Assembly: GCF_016025255.1 (NCBI RefSeq)
Contig: NZ_CP065592.1
Coordinates: forward strand, 2,357,598 to 2,421,597
Direction of reading: 5' to 3'
DNA from: Sphingosinicella flava
Lineage (GTDB): Bacteria; Pseudomonadota; Alphaproteobacteria; Sphingomonadales; Sphingomonadaceae
Length of the DNA stretch: 64,000 bases
The notes beneath the pieces were generated by a model. The model was not told the DNA's origin. It saw only the letters and a list, made by a program, of their open reading frames with translations, and did not search any database. Position numbers and translations under genes: made by a program. Below, piece after piece: positions 37,166 through 46,777 of the stretch; position 1 is the first letter of the stretch, and the number at the start of each line of letters is the position of its first letter.

Positions 37166-37564
37166 TCAGCCGCCCGCCATGTCCACGATCGCCGCCCACT
37201 CCTCGTCCCGCACAGGGCTTACCGACAGGCGCGACTGGCGGATGAGCTCCATCGCGGCGAGCATGGGCTGCGCCTTGATCGCCTTCAGCGTGACGGGGCC
37301 GAGGGGGCGGACCGGCTCCACCCGGACCTTGGCCCAGGCGCCGTCCGGGCCGTCCGGCTCCGCCTCGCCCGCGATGCGCATGATGCCGACCACCGCGCGC
37401 TCGTCGGCGCTATGGTAGAAAAAGGCTTCGTCGCCCGGCTTCATGGCGCGCAGGTGCAGGCGCGCGGCGGGGTTGCGGACGCCGTCCCAATCCGTGCCGC
37501 CGTCACGGACGAGGTCGGCCCAGCTGTAGGTGCCGGGCTCCGACTTCATCAGCCAATAGGCCAT
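37166..37564 (-). CDS. EVE domain protein
   Basis: 132 residues, almost entirely one EVE domain, a PUA-like fold: MAYWLMKSEPGTYSWADLVRDG, then WDGVRNPAARLHLRAMKPGDEAFFYHS and VVGIMRIAGEAEPD. EVE domains bind modified bases in DNA or RNA (family knowledge). Its start overlaps the stop of the cytochrome b561 gene by one base, so both are co-translated, although no functional link is obvious. Confidence 0.93.
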   Translation of the reverse strand: MAYWLMKSEPGTYSWADLVRDGGTDWDGVRNPAARLHLRAMKPGDEAFFYHSADERAVVGIMRIAGEAEPDGPDGAWAKVRVEPVRPLGPVTLKAIKAQPMLAAMELIRQSRLSVSPVRDEEWAAIVDMAGG

Positions 37565-38169
37565 CAGTCGGCTTCGCAGGTGGGCGTGCGGTCGGGGCTG
37601 CGGAACGGGGGCATGCGGCCCGCCGCGCGGCTCTTGTCGATGAACTGATGCTTCAGCGCCGCGCCGACATGGAGGATGAGGAGGGCGATGGTGAGCTTGA
37701 CCAAGATCTCGTGCGTCTCGCCCATTGCATCGCCAAATGCTTCGGAGAGGCCCGGAATGAGCGGCAGCGGGACGCCTCCCGCGAGCTTCGTGGTCGCTTC
37801 ATCGGCTCCGCCCGAGACGGCGGCGAGGCCGGTCAGCGGCAGGGCGATGATGAGGAGGTAGAAAGCGCGGTGGTTCCACACCGCCGCGAGCCGCTCCCAG
37901 CGCGGCAGTTCGGGCGGATAGGGGGGCGGTCTATGCGTCAGGCGCCAGACCAGGCGGGCTATGCCGAGGACCAGGATCGCGGCGCCGAGCGTCTTGTGCC
38001 ACATGAACCATTCGCCCCGCAACGGCCCGCGCGGCAGATCGTGGAAGGTGAAACCGACATAGACTTGCGCGAGGATCAGGACCGCGGTGATCCAGTGCAG
38101 CGCCACCGCGCCATTATTATAGCGCAAAAGCGCGCCTTCCTGCGGCACGGCATCGGGAACGGTCGCCAT
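37564..38169 (-). CDS. Cytochrome b561-type membrane protein
   Basis: 201 residues from the ATG at 38169. Four membrane helices carry the heme-ligand histidines expected for bacterial b561 (VALHWITAVLILAQV, MWHKTLGAAILVLGIARLVWRLTH, WNHRAFYLLIIALPLTGL, MGETHEILVKLTIALLILHVGAALKHQFI). It probably transfers electrons from quinol to a periplasmic acceptor such as superoxide or a YceI-type partner (family inference). It overlaps the EVE gene by one base. Confidence 0.92.
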   Translation of the reverse strand: MATVPDAVPQEGALLRYNNGAVALHWITAVLILAQVYVGFTFHDLPRGPLRGEWFMWHKTLGAAILVLGIARLVWRLTHRPPPYPPELPRWERLAAVWNHRAFYLLIIALPLTGLAAVSGGADEATTKLAGGVPLPLIPGLSEAFGDAMGETHEILVKLTIALLILHVGAALKHQFIDKSRAAGRMPPFRSPDRTPTCEAD

Positions 38170-38378
38170 CCTGCTTCTCTCCCTCTTTTTTCCGGCGTAA
38201 CACGGTCCCGCCGCCTTTGCCAAACGGCCATGACGGGCTTTGCGCGCCGCAATATGGCGTCATGCCGTCAATTCGCCGCTCGAAAGGAATCGCTCGTCGC
38301 AAATTTCCAAGCGGGCTGATGACTTTAGCGCGTTTGCGCTGTCCATTCCGGGGCGGGAACGTTGTCGCGGAGGGGCCG

Positions 38379-38912
38379 GTGCTGAACATTCTCATTGTCG
38401 AAGACGAACCATTGCTGGCGAGAACGCTGAAACAGCTGGTCGAACTCAATCCGCGCTATATCGTCACCGCCGTCGCCGACGATGTGGACAGCGCCATCGC
38501 GGCGGTGGAGGACAGGCGGCCCGATTTGGCGCTGGTCGACCTGCAGCTGGCGCGCGGCTCCACCGGGTTCAGCGTCGCGGCCAAGCTCGCGGAAATGGAC
38601 ATCGCCTGCCTGTTCACCAGCGGCAAGGCGCCGCCCTTTCCGATGCCCGATCTGGCGCTCGGCTGCCTCGCCAAGCCGTTCGCGGAGGAGGATCTGGTGC
38701 GGGCGCTGAAGACGGCCGAAGATCTGATCCGGGGGCGGGAACGGCTGCGGCCGAGCCTTCCGGCCGCGCTCAGCCTCTACAAAGCGGAGGAGCCGCTGCC
38801 CGCGCCCGGAGACGAATGGGTGCCAGACGTGCCGGACCGCCGGCCCTTGTGGGTGCGCATCCGCAAGCTGTTCCAGCGGTTCCGGACGCCGAAATCGGCG
38901 CTGCCGGTTTGA
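38379..38912 (+). CDS. Stand-alone response-regulator receiver protein
   Basis: 177 residues from a GTG at 38379 behind GGAGGGG. A receiver domain (about 1-120) starts NILIVEDEPLLARTL, with phosphoacceptor Asp54 (LALVDLQLARG) and the conserved Lys in GCLAKPFAEE. The last 55 residues are a Pro-rich linker and a basic tail (RIRKLFQRFRTPK) with no DNA-binding domain. An earlier ATG at 38319 is open. No kinase is next to it. Confidence 0.85.
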   Translation: MLNILIVEDEPLLARTLKQLVELNPRYIVTAVADDVDSAIAAVEDRRPDLALVDLQLARGSTGFSVAAKLAEMDIACLFTSGKAPPFPMPDLALGCLAKPFAEEDLVRALKTAEDLIRGRERLRPSLPAALSLYKAEEPLPAPGDEWVPDVPDRRPLWVRIRKLFQRFRTPKSALPV

Positions 38913-38954
38913 GTATTCCTGCGAAAGCAGGAACCTAATCGTTCGATCCGTGCG

Positions 38955-38981
38955 GTCGTGCTCCTGCTACAGGAGCACGAC
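38955..38981. terminator. Hairpin between convergent receiver gene and hydroxyacyl-CoA dehydrogenase gene
   Basis: GTCGTGCTCCTG and CAGGAGCACGAC form a perfect 12-bp stem with loop CTA. A second smaller hairpin (TTCCTGC-GAAA-GCAGGAA) lies at 38917-38933. There is no U-run; position between convergent stops supports a terminator role. Confidence 0.65.
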
Positions 38982-38995
38982 GTGGAGGGTCGGGA

Positions 38996-41059
38996 TTAGC
39001 GCGTGAATTTCTCGCCCGCTTGCGCCTTCTGAACGAGGAGGTTGGAAAGGGTGAAGTCACTGCCCAGCCGCTCCTGCTGGCCTTTCAGGGCATCGACGAT
39101 CTTCTGCAGGCCTTCCCCGTCCGCCCAGTGCATCGGGCCGCCGCGATAGACGGGCCAGCCATAGCCATAGACCCAGACGACGTCGATGTCGGACGCGCGC
39201 TGGGCCATGCCTTCTTCCAGGATCTTCGCGCCTTCGTTGACCATCGTGTAGATGGTGCGCTCCATGATCTCCTGATCCGAAATGTCGCGCGGGGTGATGC
39301 CTTCCTTGGCACGGAACTGCTCGATGATCTCCTGCACCGTGGGGGAGGGCGAGGGGCGGCGCTTGTCGTCATAATCGTAGAAGCCCGCACCCTTCTTCTG
39401 GCCCCAGCGGTCGATGGCGCAGAGCGCGTCGCGGATATTTTCGATGCGGTTGGGGTCGCGGTGCCAGCCGATATCGACGCCCGCGAGGTCGGCCATCTGG
39501 AACGGCCCCATCGGCATGCCGAATTCGACATGGACGCGGTCCACCTGCTCCGGCGTCGCGCCTTCGAGGAGCAATTGCATCGCCTGCGTCTGGCGCGGGA
39601 TCAGCATGCGGTTGCCGATGAAGCCGTAGCAGACGCCCGCGACGACCGCGACTTTCTTGATCTTCTTCGAAAGCTGCATGGCGGTGACCAGCACGTCTGG
39701 CGCGGTCTTCGCCCCGCGCACGATTTCGAGGAGCTTCATCACGTTGGCGGGCGAGAAGAAGTGGAGGCCGACCACATCCTGCGGCCGCGAGGTGACGGCT
39801 GCGATCTCGTCGATGTTGAGATAAGAGGTGTTGGACGCGAGGATCGCCCCTGGCTTGGCGATCTTGTCGAGGCGCGAAAAGACGTCCTTCTTCACGTCCA
39901 TATTCTCGAACACCGCCTCGATAATGAGGTCGCATTCGGCGAGATCGTCGAAGTTCAATGTGGGCTTCAGCAGGCCCATCGCGCCGTCCACCTGTTCCGC
40001 GGTCATGCGGCCCTTGGCAGCGGTCGCTTCATAATTTTTGCGCATGATGCCCGTGCCGCGGTCGAGCGCTTCCTGCTGCATCTCGACAATGGTGACGGGG
40101 ATGCCGGCGGAAAGGAAGTTCATCGAAATGCCGCCGCCCATCGTGCCGGCGCCGATCACGCCGACGCGCTTGATGTCGCGGGGCTTGGTATCTTCGGGCA
40201 GGCCCTCGATTTTCGAAGCCTTGCGCTCGGCGAAGAAGAAATATTGCTGGGCCTTGGCTTGCTTGCCGCTCATCAGTTCCATGAACAGGCGGCGTTCCTC
40301 GAGCACGCCTTCGGCATAGGGCTTTTCGACGGCCGCCTGCACGGCCTTGATATTGGCTTCCGGCGCATCGAAGCCGCGCATCTTGCGGGCATTGGCCTTG
40401 CGGAATTCCTCGAAGATGCCGGGATTGGCGCGGGCTTCGGCGAGTTTGTCGTCACGTTCGCTGGTCTTCTGGAGCGGGCGGACTTCCTTCACCTCGTCGG
40501 CATAAGCGACGGAATGCTGCTCAAGATCGCCCTCGATCAGCCGGTCGACGAGGCCGAGGGCAAAGGCCTCCTTGGCGCCGATCGGGGTGCCGCTGGTCGT
40601 CATCTCCAGCGCCTTCTGGACGCCGACGACGCGCGGCAGGCGCTGCGTGCCGCCCGCGCCGGGGAGCAGGCCCAATTTCACTTCCGGAACGCCGAGCTTC
40701 GCCGTCGGCACCGCAACGCGATAATGGCAGGCGAGCGCGACTTCGAGGCCGCCGCCAAGCGCCGTGCCGTGGATCGCAGCCACCACCGGCTTGGTGCAAT
40801 TCTCGATCCGGTCGACGACCTGCGGCAGCATCGGCGCTTCGAACGCCTTGGGCGTGCCGAATTCGGAGACGTCGGCGCCCGCGAAGAAGGTCTGACCTTC
40901 GCAACGGATGACGACGGCTTTCACGGCGTCGTCGGCATCGGCTTCCTCGATCGCGGCGACCAGGCCCTGGCGGACGGCGTGGCCGAGCGCGTTGACCGGC
41001 GGATTGTTCGACGTGACGATCAGGATGTCGCCGTGGCGCTTGGTGGAAATGGGGCTCAT
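38996..41059 (-). CDS. Bifunctional enoyl-CoA hydratase / 3-hydroxyacyl-CoA dehydrogenase
   Basis: 687 residues, FadB/FadJ-like alpha subunit of fatty-acid beta-oxidation. The N-terminal crotonase domain (1 to about 190) has the oxyanion-hole stretches [10 protein letters not shown] and [17 protein letters not shown] and the catalytic region [15 protein letters not shown]. The central NAD-binding domain starts [18 protein letters not shown] (about 297) and has the HFFSPANVM motif with catalytic His. Two C-terminal 3HCDH domains follow ([17 protein letters not shown]). No thiolase gene is adjacent. It lies 15 bp after the SDR gene on the same strand. Confidence 0.94.
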   Translation of the reverse strand: MSPISTKRHGDILIVTSNNPPVNALGHAVRQGLVAAIEEADADDAVKAVVIRCEGQTFFAGADVSEFGTPKAFEAPMLPQVVDRIENCTKPVVAAIHGTALGGGLEVALACHYRVAVPTAKLGVPEVKLGLLPGAGGTQRLPRVVGVQKALEMTTSGTPIGAKEAFALGLVDRLIEGDLEQHSVAYADEVKEVRPLQKTSERDDKLAEARANPGIFEEFRKANARKMRGFDAPEANIKAVQAAVEKPYAEGVLEERRLFMELMSGKQAKAQQYFFFAERKASKIEGLPEDTKPRDIKRVGVIGAGTMGGGISMNFLSAGIPVTIVEMQQEALDRGTGIMRKNYEATAAKGRMTAEQVDGAMGLLKPTLNFDDLAECDLIIEAVFENMDVKKDVFSRLDKIAKPGAILASNTSYLNIDEIAAVTSRPQDVVGLHFFSPANVMKLLEIVRGAKTAPDVLVTAMQLSKKIKKVAVVAGVCYGFIGNRMLIPRQTQAMQLLLEGATPEQVDRVHVEFGMPMGPFQMADLAGVDIGWHRDPNRIENIRDALCAIDRWGQKKGAGFYDYDDKRRPSPSPTVQEIIEQFRAKEGITPRDISDQEIMERTIYTMVNEGAKILEEGMAQRASDIDVVWVYGYGWPVYRGGPMHWADGEGLQKIVDALKGQQERLGSDFTLSNLLVQKAQAGEKFTR

Positions 41060-41074
41060 GTCTCTCTCCTGAAC

Positions 41075-41860
41075 TTAAAAGGCCGTCTGGCCGTAAAGCA
41101 ATTTGGTGAACGGGTAGGACGCGGCGAGGCCACCGTCGACGACCAATGCATGGCCGTTGACGTAGCTCGACTCCTCGGACGCAAGATAGAGGGCGGCGCG
41201 CGCGATTTCGATGGGCTCGCCGCCGCGCTGGAGCGGATTGAAGCGGCCGATCTTGTCCTCCTTCCCCCGGTCGCGCGCATGTTCGTAGATCATTTGCGTC
41301 ATGCCGGTTTCGATCAGGCCGGGGCAGATGGCGTTAACGCGGACGTTCGATCCGACGAGCTGCGCCGCGCCAGTCTTCACGAGGTTGATGACGCCCGCCT
41401 TGGACGCCGAATAAGCTGGCCCTCCAGCGCCCGCGCGAATGCCCGCGACGGACGCGGTGCAGATGATCGAGCCGCCGCCGCGTTCCTTGATGACGGGCGC
41501 CGCATGTTTGATGGCGAGGAAGGGGCCGATCAAATTGACGCGCAGGATTTCGGCCCAGTCTTCCGGGGTCTGATCGAACAGGCCCTTGAGTCCGCCGGAG
41601 ATGCCGCCGTTCGCGAACATGATGTCGAGGCCGCCGAAGCGGGCGACGGCTTCGTCCACCAATCGCTTCACATCGGCTTCGGAACCTGCATCCGCTTCCA
41701 TGGCGATGGCGGCATCACCGATTTCGGCGGCGGTGCCTTCATGGCTCTTGATGTCGGCGCAGATGACCTTGGCGCCTTCTTCCGCGAACAGTTTGGCGCT
41801 CGCCTTGCCGATGCCGGAGCCTGCGCCGGTGATGATGGCGACCTTGTTTGCGAGTTTCAC
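41075..41860 (-). CDS. Short-chain dehydrogenase/reductase
   Basis: 261 residues from a GTG at 41860 that overlaps the preceding SDR stop (GTGA). Classical SDR: cofactor motif TGAGSGIG (11-18), NGG segment, catalytic Ser137, Tyr150 and Lys154 (YSASK), and PGLIETGM after the active site. Asp36 in VICADIKS after the second strand suggests preference for NAD(H). Substrate unknown; the operon context suggests oxidation of a hydroxyacyl-CoA or alcohol. Confidence 0.93.
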   Translation of the reverse strand: MKLANKVAIITGAGSGIGKASAKLFAEEGAKVICADIKSHEGTAAEIGDAAIAMEADAGSEADVKRLVDEAVARFGGLDIMFANGGISGGLKGLFDQTPEDWAEILRVNLIGPFLAIKHAAPVIKERGGGSIICTASVAGIRAGAGGPAYSASKAGVINLVKTGAAQLVGSNVRVNAICPGLIETGMTQMIYEHARDRGKEDKIGRFNPLQRGGEPIEIARAALYLASEESSYVNGHALVVDGGLAASYPFTKLLYGQTAF

Positions 41861-42633
41861 AGTCCCGCTCCCGTGGTCGATCCGCCGTCGACGATGATCG
41901 TCTGGCCGGTCATGAAGCTGGAGGCGGGCGCGGCGAGAAACACGGCGGCACCGGCGATTTCGTGCGGCTCGCCGATGCGGCGCAGCGGCGTGTGGCGGGT
42001 GACGGCCTTCAGCGTGTCCGGATTTTCCCACAAGGCCTTGGCGAAATCGGTGCGGACGAGACCGGGCGCGATGCAATTGACGCGTATGCCCGCCGGACCG
42101 AATTCGGCGGCGAGGTTGCGGGCGAGCTGGAAATCGGCGGCTTTGGAAATGTTGTAGGCACCGATCACCGTGGAACTGGTGAGGCCGCCGATCGACGACA
42201 CGATGATGATCGAACCTTCCTTCCGCTCGAGCATTTCCGGCGCGACCATCTGAATGAGCCAATGGTTCGCCAGCACATTATTGTCGAGGATCTTGCGGAA
42301 CTGGTCGTCGGTGATCCCGCCCATTGGCCCGTAATAGGGGTTGGACGCGGCGTTGCAGACGAGGATGTCGATCCGCCCAAGTTGTGCGCGCGTTTCATCG
42401 ACGAGGTTCTGAAGCTCCTCCTTCGACGAGATGTTGGCGGGGACGACGATCGCGGTACCAGCGCCATGCCTAGCGTTGATTGCGTCGGCGGCTTCGGCGC
42501 AGGCCTCTGCCTTGCGGCTGGAGATCACCACCTTCGCGCCCTGCTCGGCCATCGCCTCGGCAATGGCGCGTCCGATGCCGCGCGAGGAGCCGGTGATGAT
42601 CGCGACCTTTCCGGTCAGGTCGAACAAGTTCAT
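41857..42633 (-). CDS. Short-chain dehydrogenase/reductase
   Basis: 258 residues. Cofactor motif TGSSRGIG (14-21), Ser-Arg-Lys after the second strand ([10 protein letters not shown]), which favours NADP(H), NAAS segment, catalytic Tyr160 and Lys164 (YNISK), and [10 protein letters not shown]. It overlaps the next SDR gene by four bases. In other sphingomonads such SDRs sit beside ACAD11-like genes (recollection). Substrate unknown. Confidence 0.93.
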   Translation of the reverse strand: MNLFDLTGKVAIITGSSRGIGRAIAEAMAEQGAKVVISSRKAEACAEAADAINARHGAGTAIVVPANISSKEELQNLVDETRAQLGRIDILVCNAASNPYYGPMGGITDDQFRKILDNNVLANHWLIQMVAPEMLERKEGSIIIVSSIGGLTSSTVIGAYNISKAADFQLARNLAAEFGPAGIRVNCIAPGLVRTDFAKALWENPDTLKAVTRHTPLRRIGEPHEIAGAAVFLAAPASSFMTGQTIIVDGGSTTGAGL

Positions 42634-42652
42634 ATCTTCATCCTCTCTTCAT

Positions 42653-42735
42653 CGTCACTCCCGCGTAAGCGGGAGTTGAGACGTGCTCTGCCTTGCCCGG
42701 ACATCGTCTGGATGCCCGCCTGCGCGGGAATGACG
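42653..42735. repeat. Inverted-repeat element between acyl-CoA dehydrogenase and SDR genes
   Basis: 83 bp with outer arms CGTCACTCCCGCGTAAGCGG and the complement of CTGCGCGGGAATGACG; same layout as the other elements although the arm sequence differs (CCCGC instead of CCAGC). Confidence 0.75.
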
Positions 42736-42736
42736 G

Positions 42737-43984
42737 TTAATGCTCCTTCGGTGCGTGCTTCGCGAATTCGTTTCTGGCAATCGCGCGGTTGTGCACCTCG
42801 TCCGGGCCGTCCGCCAAGCGCAGGGTGCGGATGCCCGCCCAGCTTGCGGCAAGTCCGAAATCCTGGCTGACGCCGGCGCCGCCATGCGCCTGGACGGCAT
42901 CGTCGATGATTTGGAGCGCCATTTGCGGCGCCTGCACCTTGATCATCGCGATCTCGTTCGCCGCGGCCTTGTTGCCGGCCTTGTCCATCATGTCGGCGGC
43001 CTTGAGGCAGAGGAGCCGCGACATGTCGATGTCGATGCGTGCGCGCGCGACGCGCTGTTCCCAGATCGAATGGTCCATCAGGCGCTTGCCGAACGCCACG
43101 CGGGATTGGAGGCGCTTCACCATCGCTTCCAGCGCTTCCTCGGCCGCGCCGATGGTGCGCATGCAGTGATGAATGCGGCCGGGGCCGAGGCGGCCCTGCG
43201 CGATTTCGAAACCGCGTCCTTCGCCCAAGAGCATGTTGGAGGCGGGGATGCGCACGTCCTTCAGCTCGATCTCCATGTGACCGTGCGGCGCATCGTCATA
43301 GCCGTAGACTGTGAGCGCGCGTTCGACGGTGATGCCGGGGGCGTCGAGCGGCACGAGTATCATCGATTGCTGCTTGTGCTTTTGCGCCTCGCGGTCGGTC
43401 TTGCCCATGACGATGGCGACCTTGCAGCGCGGATCGCCCGCGCCTGACGACCACCATTTGCGGCCGTTGATGACATACTCATCGCCCTCGCGGCGGATGT
43501 CGCATTCGATGTTGGTGGCGTCGGACGAGGCGACGGCGGGTTCGGTCATCAGGAAGGCGGAGCGGATTTCGCCGTTCATCAGCGGCCTCAGCCACTGGTT
43601 CTTCTGCTCCCGCGTGCCGTAGCGGTGGAGCACCTCCATATTGCCGGTGTCGGGCGCGGAGCAGTTGAACACCTCGCTCGCCCAGCCGATCCGACCCATC
43701 TCTTCGGCGCAGAGCGCATATTCGAGATTGGTGAGCTGCGTGCCTTCGAATCCGAACGTGTCGTCGACGTGCGGGAGGACGGGGGCAGGAGGCATGAAAA
43801 GGTTCCAGAGGCCAGCCTCTCGCGCCTTCGGTTTCAGTTCCTCGATCACGTCGAGCGGCTGCCAGCGGTCGCCGGTTGCGAGCTGCTTCTTATAATCGCC
43901 GATGCGCGGACGAATCTGAGTCTCGATGAACTGGCGCACCCGGTCGCGGTAAAAAGCCTCGCGTTCCGTAAGGGTAAAATCCAC
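42737..43984 (-). CDS. Acyl-CoA dehydrogenase (ACAD10/11-like)
   Basis: 415-residue flavoenzyme that introduces the alpha-beta double bond in acyl-CoA. N-terminal helical domain (1-130), beta barrel with [19 protein letters not shown] and [18 protein letters not shown] (FAD/substrate contacts), C-terminal helices with RVAFGKRL and [14 protein letters not shown]. The long CoA-binding insertion [19 protein letters not shown] resembles ACAD10/11 enzymes. First gene of the leftward beta-oxidation run, divergent from a pair of other acyl-CoA dehydrogenases (77 bp between). Confidence 0.94.
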   Translation of the reverse strand: MDFTLTEREAFYRDRVRQFIETQIRPRIGDYKKQLATGDRWQPLDVIEELKPKAREAGLWNLFMPPAPVLPHVDDTFGFEGTQLTNLEYALCAEEMGRIGWASEVFNCSAPDTGNMEVLHRYGTREQKNQWLRPLMNGEIRSAFLMTEPAVASSDATNIECDIRREGDEYVINGRKWWSSGAGDPRCKVAIVMGKTDREAQKHKQQSMILVPLDAPGITVERALTVYGYDDAPHGHMEIELKDVRIPASNMLLGEGRGFEIAQGRLGPGRIHHCMRTIGAAEEALEAMVKRLQSRVAFGKRLMDHSIWEQRVARARIDIDMSRLLCLKAADMMDKAGNKAAANEIAMIKVQAPQMALQIIDDAVQAHGGAGVSQDFGLAASWAGIRTLRLADGPDEVHNRAIARNEFAKHAPKEH

Positions 43985-44061
43985 GGCCTTCCTCTCGCTT
44001 GCTTTACGTTTCCGTCAACCTATCATCGGGCTATCGCGGAGAGGCTGCGGAGACAAGATCA

Positions 44062-45225
44062 ATGGCGGATTTGGAGGCGTTTCGGGCTGAGACCCGTAGC
44101 TGGCTGGAGGCGAATTGCCCGCCTGAAATGCGGGAGCCGATGAAGAGCGAGGAGGATGCCTGTTGGGGCGGGCGCAATCCGGTGTTCAAGAGCGAGGCGC
44201 AGCGCCAATGGATGAAGCGGATGGCGGAGCGCGGCTGGACCGTGCCCGATTGGCCGCGCGACTATGGCGGTGGCGGCCTTTCACCCGCCGAGACGAAGGT
44301 TTTGCGGCAGGAAATGGCGCGGATCAATGCGCGCAATCCACTCTACAGCTTCGGCATCTCGATGCTTGGACCGGCGCTGCTGAAATATGGGACGGAGGCG
44401 CAGAAGAAGCGCTTCCTGCCCGAAATCGCACGCGGGGAAATTCGCTGGTGCCAGGGTTATTCGGAACCCAATGCCGGGTCGGACCTTGCGAGCCTGCAGA
44501 CCAAGGCGGAGGACAATGGCGATCATTGGCTGGTGAATGGCCAAAAGGTGTGGACCTCCTACGCCGATAAGGCCGACTGGATCTTCTGCCTCGTCCGCAC
44601 CGACAGCCAGGCGCCCAAGCATAAGGGCATCAGCTTCCTCCTCTTCGACATGGCCTCGCCGGGCGTGTCGACCAAGCCGATCCTTTTGATCTCCGGCTAT
44701 TCGCCCTTCTGCGAAACCTTCTTCGACGACGTAAAGGTGCCCAAGGACCAGGTGGTCGGCGAGGTGAACAAGGGATGGGACGTCGCCAAATATCTGCTCG
44801 GCCACGAACGCGAGATGATCAGCGGCATGGGGCTCGGCGGGACGGGCGGGAGCCTCGGCACGGCGCTGAAGGAGCGGCTGGAGGGCGATCCGATCCTGCG
44901 GGCGGATGTGGCGCGTTTCGATGTCGACGCGATGGCCTTCAAAGCGATGTCGGAAAAGTTCATCGACGAACTCAAAGCCGGACAAGCACATCCCGCCCAG
45001 CCGTCGATGATGAAATATGCCGGGACCGAGCTTAACAAGGCGCGGCACGAACTGGTTATGGCCGCGGGCGGTGCGGACGCGCTCGAATGGGAGAGCGAGT
45101 TGTCCCGAGGCGGCAAGGCGGCGCGGGAATGGCTCCGTACCAAGGCCAATTCGATCGAGGGCGGTACCAGCGAAATCCAGCTCGGCATCATCGCCAAGCG
45201 CATCCTCGACCTTCCCGGAGCCTGA
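44062..45225 (+). CDS. Acyl-CoA dehydrogenase, FadE-type, first of a pair
   Basis: 387 residues from ATG 44062. It has the conserved QGYSEPNAGSDLASLQTKAE and VNGQKVWTSYADKADW barrel motifs and ends with SIEGGTSEIQLGIIAKRILDLP, the normal FAD-binding C-terminus. It is followed after three bases by a second, more divergent acyl-CoA dehydrogenase gene, so both are probably co-translated. Such pairs often form heteromeric enzymes acting on steroid or other bulky side chains (family knowledge; inference here). Confidence 0.93.
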   Translation: MADLEAFRAETRSWLEANCPPEMREPMKSEEDACWGGRNPVFKSEAQRQWMKRMAERGWTVPDWPRDYGGGGLSPAETKVLRQEMARINARNPLYSFGISMLGPALLKYGTEAQKKRFLPEIARGEIRWCQGYSEPNAGSDLASLQTKAEDNGDHWLVNGQKVWTSYADKADWIFCLVRTDSQAPKHKGISFLLFDMASPGVSTKPILLISGYSPFCETFFDDVKVPKDQVVGEVNKGWDVAKYLLGHEREMISGMGLGGTGGSLGTALKERLEGDPILRADVARFDVDAMAFKAMSEKFIDELKAGQAHPAQPSMMKYAGTELNKARHELVMAAGGADALEWESELSRGGKAAREWLRTKANSIEGGTSEIQLGIIAKRILDLPGA

Positions 45226-45228
45226 CCC

Positions 45229-46332
45229 ATGCCTCTTTATTTGACCGAAGATCAGGCGATGCTGCGGGATACCGCGCGCGACTTCATGGCCAGCGAAGGG
45301 GCGATCGCCACGCAGCTGCGCAAGTGGCGCGACATGAACTGCAAGGATGGGTTCGGCCATGCGCTCTGGCGGCAGTTCGGCGAGATGGGCTTTACCGGCA
45401 TCCTCGTCGATGAGGCCGATGGCGGGCTCGGGCTCGGCCCTGTCGAGGCAGGGATCGTGCTGGAGGAGATCGGGCGGAATCTGACGCCTTCGCCTTTTCT
45501 CATTACCGCCGTTGCCGCGGTGGAAGCCTTGCGCGGATCGGCGCTGCGCGAGCGGTGGCTGCCGGGCATTCTGAAAGGTGAGGCGGTGGCAGCCCTCGCG
45601 GTGGACGAGGGACCGAAGCACCGGCCCGAGGCGATCGCGATGACGGCGGAGCGGTCCGGCAACGGCTTTACGCTGAGCGGCCGCAAGCAGTTCGTGGTGC
45701 AGGGCGCGTCGGCGGACTTCATCCTTGTCGCCGCGAAGATGGAGGAAGGCGCGGCTCTGTTCGCGGTCGAGAAGGACGCCAAGGGGCTTGAGGTCGAAGG
45801 CGTGCGCCTTGCCGACAGCAGCATCGGCGCGCGGATGACGTTCGACAATGTCGAAGTGGACGGCGATGCGCTGGTGGGCGGTGAAGAGGTGCTTGCGCGC
45901 GTTCTTCGCGCGGCGCGCACGGGCGCGGCGTCGGAGATGGTGGGCGTCGCTTCGGGCGCGATGGATATGACCGTCAATTACCTTCGGCAGCGCAGGCAGT
46001 TCGGGCGATTGATCGGGGAGTTCCAGGCGCTGCAACATCGCGCTGCGCATCTATATTCCGAGCTTGAGATTGCGCGCGCGGCGACGCTGAAGGCGCAGCA
46101 ATTGCTGGACGAGGGGAGCGCGCAGGCGGAGGCGATGGTGCATGTCGCCAAAGCCAAGGCCGGCCGGGTGTCGACACTGGCGGTGCAAGAAGGCGTGCAG
46201 ATGCATGGCGGCATCGGCATGACCGACGAATATGATATCGGCCTCTACATGAAGCGCGACCGGGTGCTGAACGAGCTGTTCGGCGATCCCAATTACCATG
46301 CGGATCGGCTGGCGCGGCTCAACGGTTATTGA
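45229..46332 (+). CDS. Acyl-CoA dehydrogenase family protein, second of a pair
   Basis: 367 residues. The fold is clear (FGEMGFTGILVDEADGGLGLGPVEAGIVLEEIGR, LSGRKQFVVQGASADFILVAA, QRRQFGRLIGEFQALQHRAA, GVQMHGGIGMTDEYDIG). The terminal EGT-S motif that binds FAD and substrate in the first protein is absent; this one ends LFGDPNYHADRLARLNGY. Loss of part of the flavin site in one partner is typical of heterotetrameric acyl-CoA dehydrogenases. Ends 8 bp before the convergent thioesterase gene. Confidence 0.92.
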   Translation: MPLYLTEDQAMLRDTARDFMASEGAIATQLRKWRDMNCKDGFGHALWRQFGEMGFTGILVDEADGGLGLGPVEAGIVLEEIGRNLTPSPFLITAVAAVEALRGSALRERWLPGILKGEAVAALAVDEGPKHRPEAIAMTAERSGNGFTLSGRKQFVVQGASADFILVAAKMEEGAALFAVEKDAKGLEVEGVRLADSSIGARMTFDNVEVDGDALVGGEEVLARVLRAARTGAASEMVGVASGAMDMTVNYLRQRRQFGRLIGEFQALQHRAAHLYSELEIARAATLKAQQLLDEGSAQAEAMVHVAKAKAGRVSTLAVQEGVQMHGGIGMTDEYDIGLYMKRDRVLNELFGDPNYHADRLARLNGY

Positions 46333-46340
46333 TCGTCGTC

Positions 46341-46730
46341 TCAGCCCCGTTTCAGCAGCAGGTTCATATGCGCCGAGGCAATCGGCTTTGCCCGGTCCTT
46401 TTGCCACGCATGCGCCTCCACGCTGGCGACACGGGTGCCGAGACGGGTGACGGTCGCGCTCGCATAAGTGTCATGTTCGATGCCGCCGCGCACGAAATCG
46501 ACGTTGACGTTGATCGGCTTGGCCCGGACTTCCGCCTCATCGCCCAACTGATCGTAAAGCGTGCCGAGCGCCGCAAATTCAAGAAGACCTGCAATGGCAC
46601 CGCCGTGGAGGAAACCAGGACGCCCGACCACCGCATCATGGAATGGCATGATCCAGAGCAAGATACCCTCGGCGTTCCGCTCGGTGCGAAGGTCGAGGAG
46701 CCGGGCATAAGGCGGCAGCTGTTTCACCAT
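46341..46730 (-). CDS. PaaI-type hotdog thioesterase
   Basis: About 129 residues from the ATG at 46730 (a TTG two codons earlier is also open). Hotdog fold: VVGRPGFLHGGAIAGLLEFAA contains the HGG motif of PaaI-like acyl-CoA thioesterases, followed by INVNVDFVRGG and ASATVTRLGTRVASVEAHAWQ. Probably hydrolyses acyl-CoA, in line with the neighbouring acyl-CoA genes. It is convergent with the acyl-CoA dehydrogenase gene and lies downstream of the LytTR gene. Confidence 0.88.
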   Translation of the reverse strand: MVKQLPPYARLLDLRTERNAEGILLWIMPFHDAVVGRPGFLHGGAIAGLLEFAALGTLYDQLGDEAEVRAKPINVNVDFVRGGIEHDTYASATVTRLGTRVASVEAHAWQKDRAKPIASAHMNLLLKRG

Positions 46731-46777
46731 GACCAACGCTTGGCACAGGACGCCGCGGACGGAAAGGTCAGTCGCGA

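Noticed and set aside
39020..42157. Long plus-strand open frame of about 1045 codons
   Set aside because: Antisense to the hydratase/dehydrogenase and both SDR genes, which have full catalytic motifs; composition is typical of a GC-rich shadow frame.
44281..46050. Long minus-strand open frame opposite the acyl-CoA dehydrogenase pair
   Set aside because: Antisense to two genes with clear acyl-CoA dehydrogenase motifs; no family resemblance.
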